64,000 nt of DNA from Galaxea fascicularis. Its lineage: Eukaryota > Cnidaria > Anthozoa > Scleractinia > Euphylliidae. Location: assembly GCA_948470475.1 (NCBI GenBank), contig OX419345.1, positions 1,112,501 to 1,176,500 on the forward strand. The letters run 5' to 3'. A program made the position numbers and the translations under genes. Shown in pieces: positions 10,734-23,400 of the stretch. Within the stretch, counting starts at the first letter, position 1. Every line of letters begins with the position of its first letter. The notes below the pieces were generated by a model that was not told the DNA's origin, made no database searches, and was given only the letters and a program-made list of their open reading frames with translations.

Positions 10734-10813
10734 GCAGTTAATTTCCTATTCTATGATTGCTTTGTCTGCTCTTCAGCTTGCGATGTTCCCGTTAACGCAG
10801 CCTTTCAGTAAAA

Positions 10814-13800
10814 TCAGTTGTGAAGAATGGTTTCGTACATGTTTTGAACCCCCATCACAACATCCATAGCGCGTGTCTTCAGGGACAACTGTCAATAGAA
10901 AAGAAAACACGTTTAAAGGGACATTGTATCAGAGCGGTTTGGTGTTGAATGTCGAAAATATTTCTTGTTTAGGTTAGCTTTCCCTTGCTTCCTTCTGTAA
11001 CTGGTTAAAATTCAATCGTGATTCGTGAATTGCACCGCACGCATTTTCCCGCGCTCGGCGCCAGTTATATGTTCTGATTGGTCAGAGTGATTGGTTTCTT
11101 TTTGGTTTTACGACACCCCCGCATGAAGAATTCCTTTGGGTACTCGAAATTCACAGGTACTTGCCTGAACCACAGGATTACCAGGTTGCATTTTGAGCTC
11201 TGCCAGTACCCAGATACCATTGGTGAATCTCAGTGACTGATACAACATATCCTAAGGAAAGAAACGCAAATAAACCGAGAACACACGCTACGGTACCACA
11301 AAGGGAACCCTAAACTGTTGGAGATCATTACTAGACGCCAAAATTTACTTTAAAACGTGAAAGTATCTTTTAAATATACAAATAATTGGGTATAAAAATT
11401 TTCCGGGGGCGCCATACAGGATTTCAGGGTGTGTTAAACAATTGGGCGACCGAATGACGTCATGAACTCCAAATGGGGGTACCCGGGAAATTTAAAAACT
11501 GAAATAGGCATTAACAATACCCATCTTTTTGTAGACTCAAATCTTATTTTCACGTTTTAAAACATAATTTGGAATCTAGAAATTATTTCGAACAGTTTAG
11601 CGTGAATTTGTCGTAAGAGTGGAGGTTCTTGAGGAAGGAACTAAGTTCTGACGTACGCCATGTTTGGTCAAGTGGCACGGGAGATTGTTTACCTAACAGC
11701 ATTTATAAAAACAAAAACAACGACAACCATAACAAGAACGGCAACAGCCACAGCAATAATGAAAAACGTACCTGGCCTTCCACGGTCCTTTTAGCGATAG
11801 TGAAGACGTTGTTAGAGGAGAGTTTCGACTGGGCAACATCTGCATAAGACCCAAATGAACTCAGTGGGTTTTCCCTTTGAGGGACGATTAACTTTTTCAA
11901 TGTATGGATGAGGGTGGGCGCAAGCCAAAAAAAATGCGTTTTGAGGGGGGCTTCCCAAAAAAAAAATCAAAGAAAGGGGGGGGGGGGCGGCAGCGAAATT
12001 CTGAGATAAGAGAATGGGAAAATAGCTGGTGTAACTTCTTTTGGGAGGGGGAGAATCAGCCCCCCCCCAAACTGGTAACCAGGGGGGGGGGGTTTGGGTG
12101 ATTTAGGATATTCACTGTTTTTCTTGTAATGGCTCGGATGTGATTACATTGGTTTTGGTATAGCGTGGCTTTCAATTGTGTCGAAATTTGCGTTTGTCTT
12201 AGTTATGCTTTACTTCGCAGTGATTGGTTGACAAAACTCGCGCCACTTTTGATAGCCAGTAAGAGGCGAAACCAAAACCAATCGCGCATTTTCCCGCGCT
12301 TGCCGCCGGTTGCATGTAATTACTTTAAATTCTGATTGGCTCACTGAGCGGTCTTCGTCTCTTGTGATTGGTCAGAGTAATCAAATGAAACCCCCTCTAA
12401 ACAGCAGTGATTACAAGTTTTCTCTTCTGATCAGTGGATCAACTTGACAGAAATAAAATTACTAACAAAGCCGTGTGGTGACAGATGAGAGGTCCTACCT
12501 GACGAAAACGCGACGTTCGAAATCTGATTCTGCACTTCATTCTCCGCAGGAATTTCCTTCCAAGTTGCGAGGAACACCTTGCGATCTACGTGAAAGAAGA
12601 AAAAAGAATGCAAGAAATCGAGAGAAAGTCGTAACCCTGCCGGATAAAATCCTGACGATTCGATTGACTATTAAAATCAAAGTTACTTAGAAGTACGTTC
12701 CTCCGTGGGTAATCAGAATAAACCAATCAAAATGCTAGGTTAACACAGGCCATTGTACAAGGTGTTTCTCTCTTCAGTCTGTAGTCACTGCGGCTTTCTA
12801 TAATGATGTGCAAGGTGGTTCTAAGTTTTGATTTTGTGAATGGAATAATTAAACGTGACTATAATGAAAGCTACTGACCAGTTACTTTCCCCTAGTATTG
12901 TCCATGTTACATTTATCTTACACTGCAAAACATCTCTCACCCATTTGCCCATCTTCAGCGTACAGCACGTTGTACGGCACGAGGCCACTAAAGTAAAACA
13001 CGTCAATGTTGTTCTTTATCGCCACCTGAAGGTTGGTTAATGGATCCATCCGCTGAACAGCTCCAGCTGCCAGGAATAAAACAAACACATTACCGCGCAA
13101 ATTCTTCTTTGCATTCGTGCCAATTCACAGCGTTTTAAACAAAAAGCCGCACGTTTGAGGGGGTGGGGAAGGGAGTAAGCTTTCCACTCCCCGAGAGAGC
13201 TTGCTCGCACGCTACGTTTGCGCATACGTATTTTACTCCATATATGCGTTCCGCTCCTTGAATAATTTCCGGTTGATTTGACAGTGATTGGCATTGCATG
13301 ATATAGACGCGCAGTGAATTTTCGATTTGCGAGGAACGGATAAGCAGAGTTACGTGTGCATTAAAAAATGGTGTGTAAATAGAACCAGCGGGGTGGCTCA
13401 ATGTCTTAGCTACACCATGTCGCTATTAACTTGACACTGTTGAGCAAAGACGACAACCAACTACAAACTCAACCCACAAATGCTCATCAGTGCGTCATTC
13501 CTGCTCCCTAAATAGGTTAAGCCACTGAATATTGATACATACTTGGGTTGACAGGTAATGAGGTTTCTGCTTTACTATTGGGGAGTAACGGCGATGGGAT
13601 GTTTAGCGGAGAGCCTGGAGTCAGACCAAAACTGAAACAAACACAAACATTTTGGTGTTAAACGAGAATGTGCAGGAGTGAGTGGAAACAATGACACAGG
13701 TTAACCAGCAATTCAACATACTTTTCACAGAGTTTAAACTGGGTAACTCAACTCTTGTAATTTCTGTCAAGCCTTGTTTTGATCAGATTTGCTCAAAGTA

Positions 13801-14330
13801 AAACGCTATGGAAACCAGAGCTGCAAGAGCTAAAGAGGGGACGGGTCTCCACTGACTTGATGATGTCTTTAGCTCACAGGGTCACATCCCCAGTATTTGA
13901 GGAGAACTAGAGAGGAGGTCGCGAAAGGACAACCAGATACACACCCAAATACTAGCAATGTAACCTCAATAAATTCCATACCTGTTCTTGTTAAACTGAA
14001 TTGCAAAATCTCCCATTGCCTGCATCGCTTTGTTAGAGAATGTCATGTCCATGTAAATTTGTCCTTGACGACGAGAGAATGTGCCTACAACGATCAACAA
14101 AAAACGCGTCGTTACTAACAAGGAAATATTCCAATTTTTTGAAAACGAATTTTTAATATTCCTTAGACACTGTCATGACAGCCAAATTCACAGACTGAAA
14201 AGAAGCCTTAAGGTTGAAAACGATAACATAATGTACCTAATTTAAATTTGTGTCAGCGATTTAACGCTACCTGATACTTCCAGTCCTTTCCCTCTGGCAG
14301 CTGGCAGCCAGACCTATGTAGCAAATATCA
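10814..14330 (-). CDS. AP1B1: AP beta ear (appendage) domain, residues about 722-947
   Basis: Eight exons (14271-14313 to 10814-10888) encode the two-lobed ear, which recruits accessory proteins and clathrin. Recognisable blocks are [88 protein letters not shown] and [18 protein letters not shown]. The last exon gives [20 protein letters not shown] then ILHN and stop, matching the family's C-terminal LSLKCR...YDSIL pattern. Confidence 0.9.
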
Positions 14331-17300
14331 CAAACAATCAACTTTCCAATAAACAGGAATCAACTTGTACACACTTTTGTCTCCTAATCGAACCGTTCAC
14401 CGTAACTAATTTTCCTTTTTCTTCTCGAGTTTCTACTCTATGGCAACCATGCTATGCTACCATGATTTTCAATCCCAATTGTACCCATATCCGGTTTCGG
14501 ATTTCCAGCTTTAAGGTGGATTTCCACTGTCGCGTAATTTTTACTTGTGTACGGACGTAAACTTTAACTGGCTTTATGTGCGTAAATAAAATAGAGACGA
14601 TATATGAAAGCTCGCGCGTAAACGTAAAAGTTGAGCGAGGTTCAACTTTTACGTTTACGCGCGAGCTTTCATACATCGTCTCTATTTTATTTACGTACGT
14701 AAAGCCAGTTAAAGTTTACGTCCGTACGCACGTAAAAATTACGCGACAGTGGAAATCCACCTTTACTGGACACAGACCTGCCCAGTGGGGATGAACTTGT
14801 ACGGTACTCATGGGTCCCATGTGAGGTACCTCCCCTGACCAACCTGTTTGGGTGCTGAATACATTCCTCCTAGCATACCGCCTCCCCCTGATGACAAGCT
14901 GAAAAGATCCCCCAGGCCTCCCCCCATGGGAGGCTGAGCGGGGCTTGGGCCACCACCAAGCTGAAAAAAGAAACAGTAAATGTTGAAGCAGCTTCATTCT
15001 TTCACTTCATCAGGAGAAAATCTTTAATAAACAGTTACAGTAATGATGATTCTGGGGCTGTCATTAAGATTTTTAGAAGCTGGTCTCTCAACGAAGGTAG
15101 CTGATCTCAAAACGAACAAATCTTCCTATAAGCTGTTAAGTTTTAATACTGAATTTCTGACTGAGAGCAGCCGGCTGACTTAAAGTAACCAGCTTCTCAT
15201 GACAGCCCTGTAATTCTCATACTGCACTCTTAGTTATTTAGTAGGGTATGATAAAGGTGAAACAGATATGGCCAGTCTACATTGTTTTTGTTGTCCCAGG
15301 TTATACCTGTAAGCCAGTCAAGTCTTCTCCCAGTAGATCCATGACCCCACCTCCTGCTGCTAAAAACAAATTTAACCAAATCCATAAGAACCAAACAGAC
15401 ATAAATATTTCATAGATAACATTATTCAACACAGTCAAGGTGATCCACCATTGGTCTCCCACTGAGGTGGATAATTGTCTTAGTATAATATTATTATTAT
15501 TATCATTATATAATAAAACAGTGAGATAATAGAGCTAAAAAAATGAGTCATGATTTTGGACTCATTTCTTCCTGCCAACAATTACAATTTTCTGCACAAG
15601 TTACTCAGAGGTGAATAGCACTTGCTAGAGTGCAAAAAATGCTATCCACTGTTTTATTACGTACTAAATACAATTACAGCACAAAACAGCAGACCTCAGC
15701 ATCTCTCAAAACTATATTTGCTTGCTTCCAAGGAAGCACTGACATTACCTGCTTGCTGTGCAGGAGCCATACTTGGTGCAGGCACGGGTTGAGAAGGACC
15801 CATGTCCATCAACAAATCACCGAGGAGAGAGTCTGCTGCTGGAGCTGCAGCAGCAGGAGCAGGGACTGCAGCAGGTGCAGCAGCAGGTGCAGCAGCCACT
15901 GGTTGAGAAGCTGGGACTGCTTCCTCAGTCTCAGCTCCTGGATGGAATAAAGACACACATACTGGTCAATGTAAAATTAACTACATTATATAATCATATT
16001 AATTAGATTCATTCTCAATACACTTTATGGCTGTACACAAAACTAAAGATGTGAGAGAATCACCTGCAGTTCAAAATGATTCACAATTTCATTTATTTAT
16101 TTATTCATCATTCACCACTGTAAACTCCAACTACTTGAGAGAGGTGTCCACCTTAAAATGAATGGACTTCTAGACAAACTGGCAAGATTTGACAGGATCA
16201 GTCTACTGGACATGTGTGCTGTTCAGAGAGGATACCATTGCAACACCTCTTAAGGGGTGTAGAAGGCCATTAGACAGTTCTTTCCACTTTGCACAATTAA
16301 AAGATTTCTATTGTGCTTAGATTTGGTACACATATTGTCATACCAGGAGATGGCTCAGCTCTTGGAGGCAGAGTGAATCTCCTTGCTGCTGTGCGACCCT
16401 CAACAAAAGAGCTGGGTGGCTTGTGATAGACAGACGCCAGAGTGGAGATGTTGCAGATAAGTTCATCCAGAAGGGTTGGCTCCAGGAGATCTGTCTCTTC
16501 TGATATCAGAGGCTTCTCAGCTAGCACAACTTCCTGAAAGACAACAACAATCCAAGATGTCTTAGCCTTGGTAGCCTACACCACAGTTCACCAAAACTCC
16601 GTTCATTTTATACTACAAAAGTAGATTTTGGTCAACCAGTCGTTCCAATAAAATTTAATTGTACAGAAAGTCAACTTTCCTAGCGATTTATGTAATAACA
16701 AGTCTGTATGCCAATTATTGCTCACATGATCACTGGTATAATTTTGGAAATGAGATGTTCCTCAAACAAGCTGAACCCAAGGGAGTTAACACAAATGACA
16801 AAGTGGAGTTTTACATTTTATGCCATATTAACCATTTAAGCCATCACATCAAACATTAGGGCTTAAAGTGTTAAACACCGAGTCAGAAGATGCGGAAGTG
16901 GGTCAGTTCCTTATAAGCAATAAGGATGTTTCTACAAGGTACATGTATACTGTGTCTAGTAGAGTTGTAATTTTTGAACAGATCAAAGTTAGGAATGTGA
17001 GTTACTCTTTTGAAAACTAGGGAAGATTTTGATCGATCAACTTGGTGCATGTAAGACACATCACATCACAGCATGAGACATGATCTCACCTTTGCAGCAA
17101 CAGGGTCAGTGGAGAGCAGTCTCCAGTAGATATACCCCCTGTCCCTCAGATCAGGGTTATCACTGTCCTGTGTTGCTAAACTCAAAACCTGCTGAACTAG
17201 CTCCTGTGTGTCAGTTGGACGCTTCAGAAACAGCTTCACGATGGATGTCAGAAGCTGCAGCTGTACCTACATTCCAGACAACATCAGTGATGTTACAGTT

Positions 17301-17440
17301 GGCCTAAAATAATACTCAAATGAAGAATGATTGTCGCAGTTATGATCGCAATTTTTACAATTGCGTAAAGAAGCCTGTAAAAAATTCAGGACTTCAACGG
17401 GGCTTGAACCCGTGACCCCGCGATTCCGGTGCAATGCTCT

Positions 17441-17475
<35 letters not shown>

Positions 17476-20400
17476 AGGTCAATTTTGGGTTCATATGTTC
17501 CCGTGAAAGATATGAAAGTGAATGATGCATACGAAAGAAATCATATGTGAACTGCGGATATGAAATCAAATGAAGAATGATCGTCGCACATTTCTAACAA
17601 ATAAAGCTTTAAGGTTGTTCCTTAAGCCTTTTCTGTCTGCTTGTTCTTTACCAAGCACGCTCATTTGTACACAATGCCTATGAATTTTGTTTATCTTGGT
17701 TTTTGCCCTCATTTACGTCCAAAAAATGTTTTTTTTTTCTTTGTCCAACTAATCACCTATTTCTTAATTCATTCATACTTGACACAAGCTTGCTTGAAAA
17801 GCAGATTGAAAGACAAATTTTTGGTCAGCATTAAACAGACACAAAACAAATAATACTGCTGATAAGGACAAGATGCAAGTTGCTAAGAAACACCTAAATC
17901 TCTGACTAATTTGGTCACTAATTCCCAAGCTAGTCTATGAGAAGTGCCTACATGTATAACTACCAGGGTCTCATACCTGAGAATTTTCATCTTGAAATCC
18001 CTCCAAAAAAGACTCCAACAGTTCTGCAGCATTGTCGATCCTCTCTGCATACTCACCAATAATCCAAATCATTGATGCTCTGGAAATAGACAACAATGAA
18101 AATTTAGCCATTGTAAAATTACTGCTCTTTCCCAACAATGTTCCAAATATTATCTACCAAAACAGGTAGAGCCCCATGTGTCTTGTAAACCTTTCACTTC
18201 TCAAACATTTTGGACCAACTGTCTACATGACCATTACACCTTGTGTATTAACAACAGAAGACAGCTATGGCTTGGTTCCCTAGCATGATTCAGGGATGTT
18301 TGTGTTTAATGTCAAGGAACCAACAACCAGTTAAATGATGTTGAAGGAGTCCGGGGCTTGTGAAGCACTATTCTATTTGCGATTGCGGATGAAGTTTTAT
18401 GTTCTACTGTTGGTCAAAACAGGTTGACAAATTAGAGACAAATTTAGTTGTGGTGAGAACCATGTGGAACAAACTTGCTGCATCCTCCAGCAGAGCTTCA
18501 ACTGCAATGACTGTCATTTGAATTTAAACTTTGTAAATGCACTTACCTGGCTTCAGGTTCATCCAAGGAATCCAGATTTTCACACAAGGTGGAAATTATG
18601 CTCTCATACTTATTGGGATATTTCCTAAAGATATCCTAAAAATCAATGAAAACATTTATTCAAGATATAATAAGTTGCTGACATGATCCACTCCAACTGA
18701 GCAATTATGGAAAACAAGCCAACAAACAAACAGTTTATTCAAATGAAAAGTATGAGTGAAAAAGAAACAAGCTTTTCACCTTGATGACAACAATAGCCTC
18801 TTGCACTACATAGTTGACCTTTGTTTGGATTAAGTCAAGCAACGTGCTTACACAGCGCTCTGCAGATTGCTGAAGGAAAGGAAAGCAAGCACATCTTTAT
18901 GTTTAGGCACAGAGTTAGAATCAAACATAGGAACAATGAGCTGAAACAGACAGCATTTGGAAATAGGAATCATTATTCCAGACTACTGTAACAAGTCCAT
19001 TTCAGAAGCTGAACTGACCTCAACTTTAATGGCACAGCGACCAATGGCACGCACTGACTTCCTGACAAAATCAACATCAACTTCAGTGGCATATCTGCAT
19101 TTGAAGAAAGGAATTAAAGATAAACATGCTGCAAATATTTCAGTGACATTAATATTCATCATACAAAGATAAGTAAACAGAATGCATTTGCAAAAGATTA
19201 CATCTGAGTTCTGGTGACTAAAAGAAAAGAATTATTAAAATAGCTTATATATATAGCTCAAATGGGTAAACCCAGTGGTATAACATGGAAAGGAAGCACA
19301 GTATGTGAGCATGCAAAGGAAAGAAACACAAGGTCTAAAATAATTATGAATCCTATTGTTTCATATTAGAAGGTACAATTTACAGCTTCAGACAAACTCC
19401 AGGTCTGAAATTGGCCACAGGTTTTGCAGATCAGATCTGAAAACTAGCACAGGAAGCGTATTTATCAACTACAGAGACTGATGAAGAGGAGCCCCACCAA
19501 AAACCCTGACAAACGCATCCCGATCAGGTGTTGTTGAGCACAGATGAAAGACTGTAATAAAAATAAATCTTACTCTTTCAACTCTGCTAACACTTGAGCA
19601 ATGTTTTGCTGGTTTGCCAGTCTGATCATTATGTCAAGCTTCTCCAGTTTAACATAAATTGGATCATTATACTTCACAAAGAACACTTTCATTTCATTCT
19701 TGAGGATATCTGCCCTACAAGATCAAACAAGCTGTATTTAGTTCCAAGGAAGCTCATTTTAAACTCATACGGGTGAAAGAATAAATAAAAAAAGTGATCA
19801 AATGTCATGTACATTGTTATAGTACCTCTTTTGTACAATTAAGTTGATATTTCTCAGCGCAACATACTGGACTTCAGGCTCACTGGACAACAAGGTTACT
19901 AAAAAAGAAAAATAATGTGATCAAGAAACTTGTGTTCACTGACTTGTGTTAAAAACAAATTACACAACATGGTGACACCAAGGACAAGCCATTTTTATTG
20001 CTGACCCATTATTTAATGTGGCTAAATGCAATTTAGGCCAGGTTAAACTTTAGCCAATGCTGTCAGCAGTCTTGCTTATTTGTGCAAGTAATCTGTGGGG
20101 TGGGAACCCATGGAATTTACAGGGACAGATTACATGTGCTAGGCTTCGAGCAAATACTAAGGATCATCGCTTGTTAATCATTGTGCTGATTTATTCAGCC
20201 TTTGCTTAGTTCTTTGAGCAACCTTTTTGGTCCCATTCCCCACCACCCTATGGTAAGTGGTAAGTATTCCACTGAATTTCTTTCAGTGTGATGATGCCTG
20301 TTGGCGGCTGCTCCATGGGGTGGTTTCCGCTCACAGGGTTGCCATGGTCACATCCCTGCTGCACCTGAATTGCTTAGAATCCCACCAACCTCTAAGGCAC

Positions 20401-23400
20401 CAGCTCCTAAGCTCATCAATTGGCAATGAGTTTAAATACTGATGGATACAGTCACTGTAACTGTATTTTCAACTCAAGCAAAACTAAGAAGACTCTTTCT
20501 TCGGTACATTTTTAGGTTAAATTACACAACTTCAAATTGAGACAAATCGTTTAGTCTGGTGACCAAATAAAAACCACTCAAAAGAACTCACAATGTAAGG
20601 TTTTTTCAAAATCACTTTTTTGTAATGTTAACTTACCAAGAGGAGGAGAGAGCTTCTTGGTGAGATTCTGAACGTATGTTGAAGATGGTGTCATAATTTC
20701 CATGTACTTCATTAGAACCTACAGATGATTTCAATGTTTAAGATTTGTTTGTACCTGTTATGCAAAAAATTCTGGAAAATAATTTAAAGTTACAAGTAGC
20801 GCTGGCAATAATGTATACGTTCCAAATAATAAGTTTTTGAGGGGAGGGGATGAGTGTGGATCTTAACATGTATGACCAAGAAGGCAGCTTTCTAATCCTT
20901 TTCTTGTCTGAGGTAATAAAATGTGTAGCACACACATTATGCTTTGTACAGGTACATCCCTAATGCGAAATGAAAAGGCAGTAGCAAAGACAGACAGTCT
21001 TACAGTACCTTAACAGCCGACAGAACAACGGCAGCATTGGCATGAGAAAGTCTGGGAGTGACACGCTCACAGATACTTGAAAAAAGAGATAATAAAGGCA
21101 GTGAATAAGTTGTAAACCTCACTTTGTGGTCAATGTCTGGCCCGAGCTACAGCGTACCTGTATCCTACTGGATCACAAAGAAGCTTTTCAACTTAATGTC
21201 ATAAAAAAACAAAAGAATACATGTAGAATGGAATAGCCCGCAGCAGAACTATGTCTGTAACCTGTTGTACAAGGTTGGATTTAATACTTGCAATGAGGCA
21301 TCAGTGTTACATGTGATCTTCAGTTTCAAGTAAGTTCAAACAGAAAGCATGTGATATGTGAGAAGTCAATGTAAAACCTCCGCCTAAAACTAAAAGAGGG
21401 TCTTGTATATCAATCACTTTCAATAATGCAGCTCTTATTAATCTGAAAATCATTCAAAATGTTTTTAGCATATGTTCAGAGCATTTCCTGAACACAAAAA
21501 AAAAGAAAACCAACACACCGCTAAACAGAAAACAAAGAAAAGTTTTTATTTTTTCTCTTGTGAGGCAAAACATTACGCCATAATTTTCAAAATGACCAAT
21601 CACATGCATGCTCTATATATGTAATAAGTTGAATGTGAGTGTCACGAAATAACATTACAACAAGTCACAACACCATACCTCTGAGCTTCACGGTCATCTT
21701 TTGGAGTATACTGTGCCAGAGAATCAAGGATAAAAATCTGTCCCCACCTAATCAACATAAACATAAGCAAAAACATAAACATAAACATTTGAGATACAAA
21801 TTGTTAACTGTAAGAGAGTGTGGCAGCACTAAAAATCAACCAAAAAATTGGACACTTCATTCTACATGTACATACATGTAGAACCTAGGCTAAGGACATT
21901 CATTTCAAGGTTTGTTAGCGTCAACAGGTTCTACTATGCAGTGAGCTACACAGAAGCATTACTCACTCAGTGCATTCATTGAGAGCTGTAAGCAGTTTGT
22001 TTATAGTCTGTGAGTTAATTTCCATCATGGCAGCAGCAGTAGGTGAGGCATCACTGATCTCTGACAAGGCAGCCACAGCATTCGCTACAACCTGAAAAAA
22101 ACACACTACATTAACATTAACAGAACCTTTGATATTCCACAGGGTAAAATCTAAGGTTGGTTTTTCAAAGAATGCTGTTTTTTTTTTCAACTGAAGTTCA
22201 AAAGTAACCATCTTGTTACTGACAAATACAGGTTAATCAGCAGTGCTAAACATAATCATCACCTAACATTTGCATACCATTGGGTTGGAATCAGACAAAA
22301 GGTCCTTCAGGGAGTCAAGGAATCCTTGGTCTTCTACTAGCTGAGAATTGATATCATGAAGCTTTGCTACACACACAGCTGCTGTCTTGCGCACATAGGG
22401 ATCTTCATCCTTGAGGCACTTACGAAGGGGTTCACACAGGTACTCAGTGATTTTATCAACACGAATACAGCCCATGGTACGGACAGCAAGAGCACGGATG
22501 AGTGGGTTGGGGTCCTCACAATCCTGAGAAGGAGTAAAATATGCTGATCATTTGAAAACTTTTCTGTAGCTTATATATGGCTATAACACGGTAAAGACAA
22601 GTAATTTGTAGGAGTTCAAGCCATTCTATATGAATACCTCAACTCATTTAATGTGGATGTTATGAATCACAATAAAATTCAGGTTATAATGGTTTCAAAC
22701 TAGTTTGATTGTCAGTTTCCTTTGTCTTCTAACCCTAACAATTATTATTATTCATGATCTAAGAAAAATTAGGGTTAGGAGAGAAAGGAAATTGAGTTCA
22801 ACCAAGGTTGACGTCATTTTAACCTGAACTTCATTTTAATAAAGGGTAGTTTCTAAAGAAACTGTGGTGCTATGTTGATGGGGGAGTTGTACACAAGAAT
22901 TTGGATTTATCAGCGGAGTTGGTTATGTAAATTGATCACCGTATACAGGGATTCTAAAAGAAACAACAAGGACATGACAAAAAAAAAATGTAATTTAAAT
23001 GAAATTATACCAAAGTAATATGTTTTGTTATAAAACAATCATCAAGTGTCAAGTTGCTTCTTACAATGTGTGTGGTATTTTGTGTCACTAAAATGCAATT
23101 GAGATCAGAACCAAAACCAAAGCTTATACCTACTAAACAAAGGTGTTTCTAAGGGGGATTTGTGATGGAAAAACCGTCAATATTGAGTTCCCAGTTGATG
23201 TAACCACACCTAACATTCTAACTTTCCATTTGTAAATAAAACAGTGGCCCTGCCAACATAAGCACCTTACCTTGACAAAGGTGTTGACAGCCATGATGGC
23301 CATATCAGGTTGTGACTTGGCATAATTCATGAGGTACAGGTAAACCAACTTCTTCAACTCTAAGTTATCAGTTTGCATGCAATTTACCACATCTGGAAAC

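Noticed and set aside
11108..11164. AP beta stop at 11108-11110 as the main C-terminus
   Set aside because: Reading through the GC donor gives a tail unlike the family. The exon at 10814-10888 restores the expected C-terminus in frame, so the read-through is at most a minor isoform.
14452..14794. Two mirror-image open frames of about 72 codons on opposite strands
   Set aside because: They are the two arms of the palindromic MITE at 14514-14762, which read the same on both strands.
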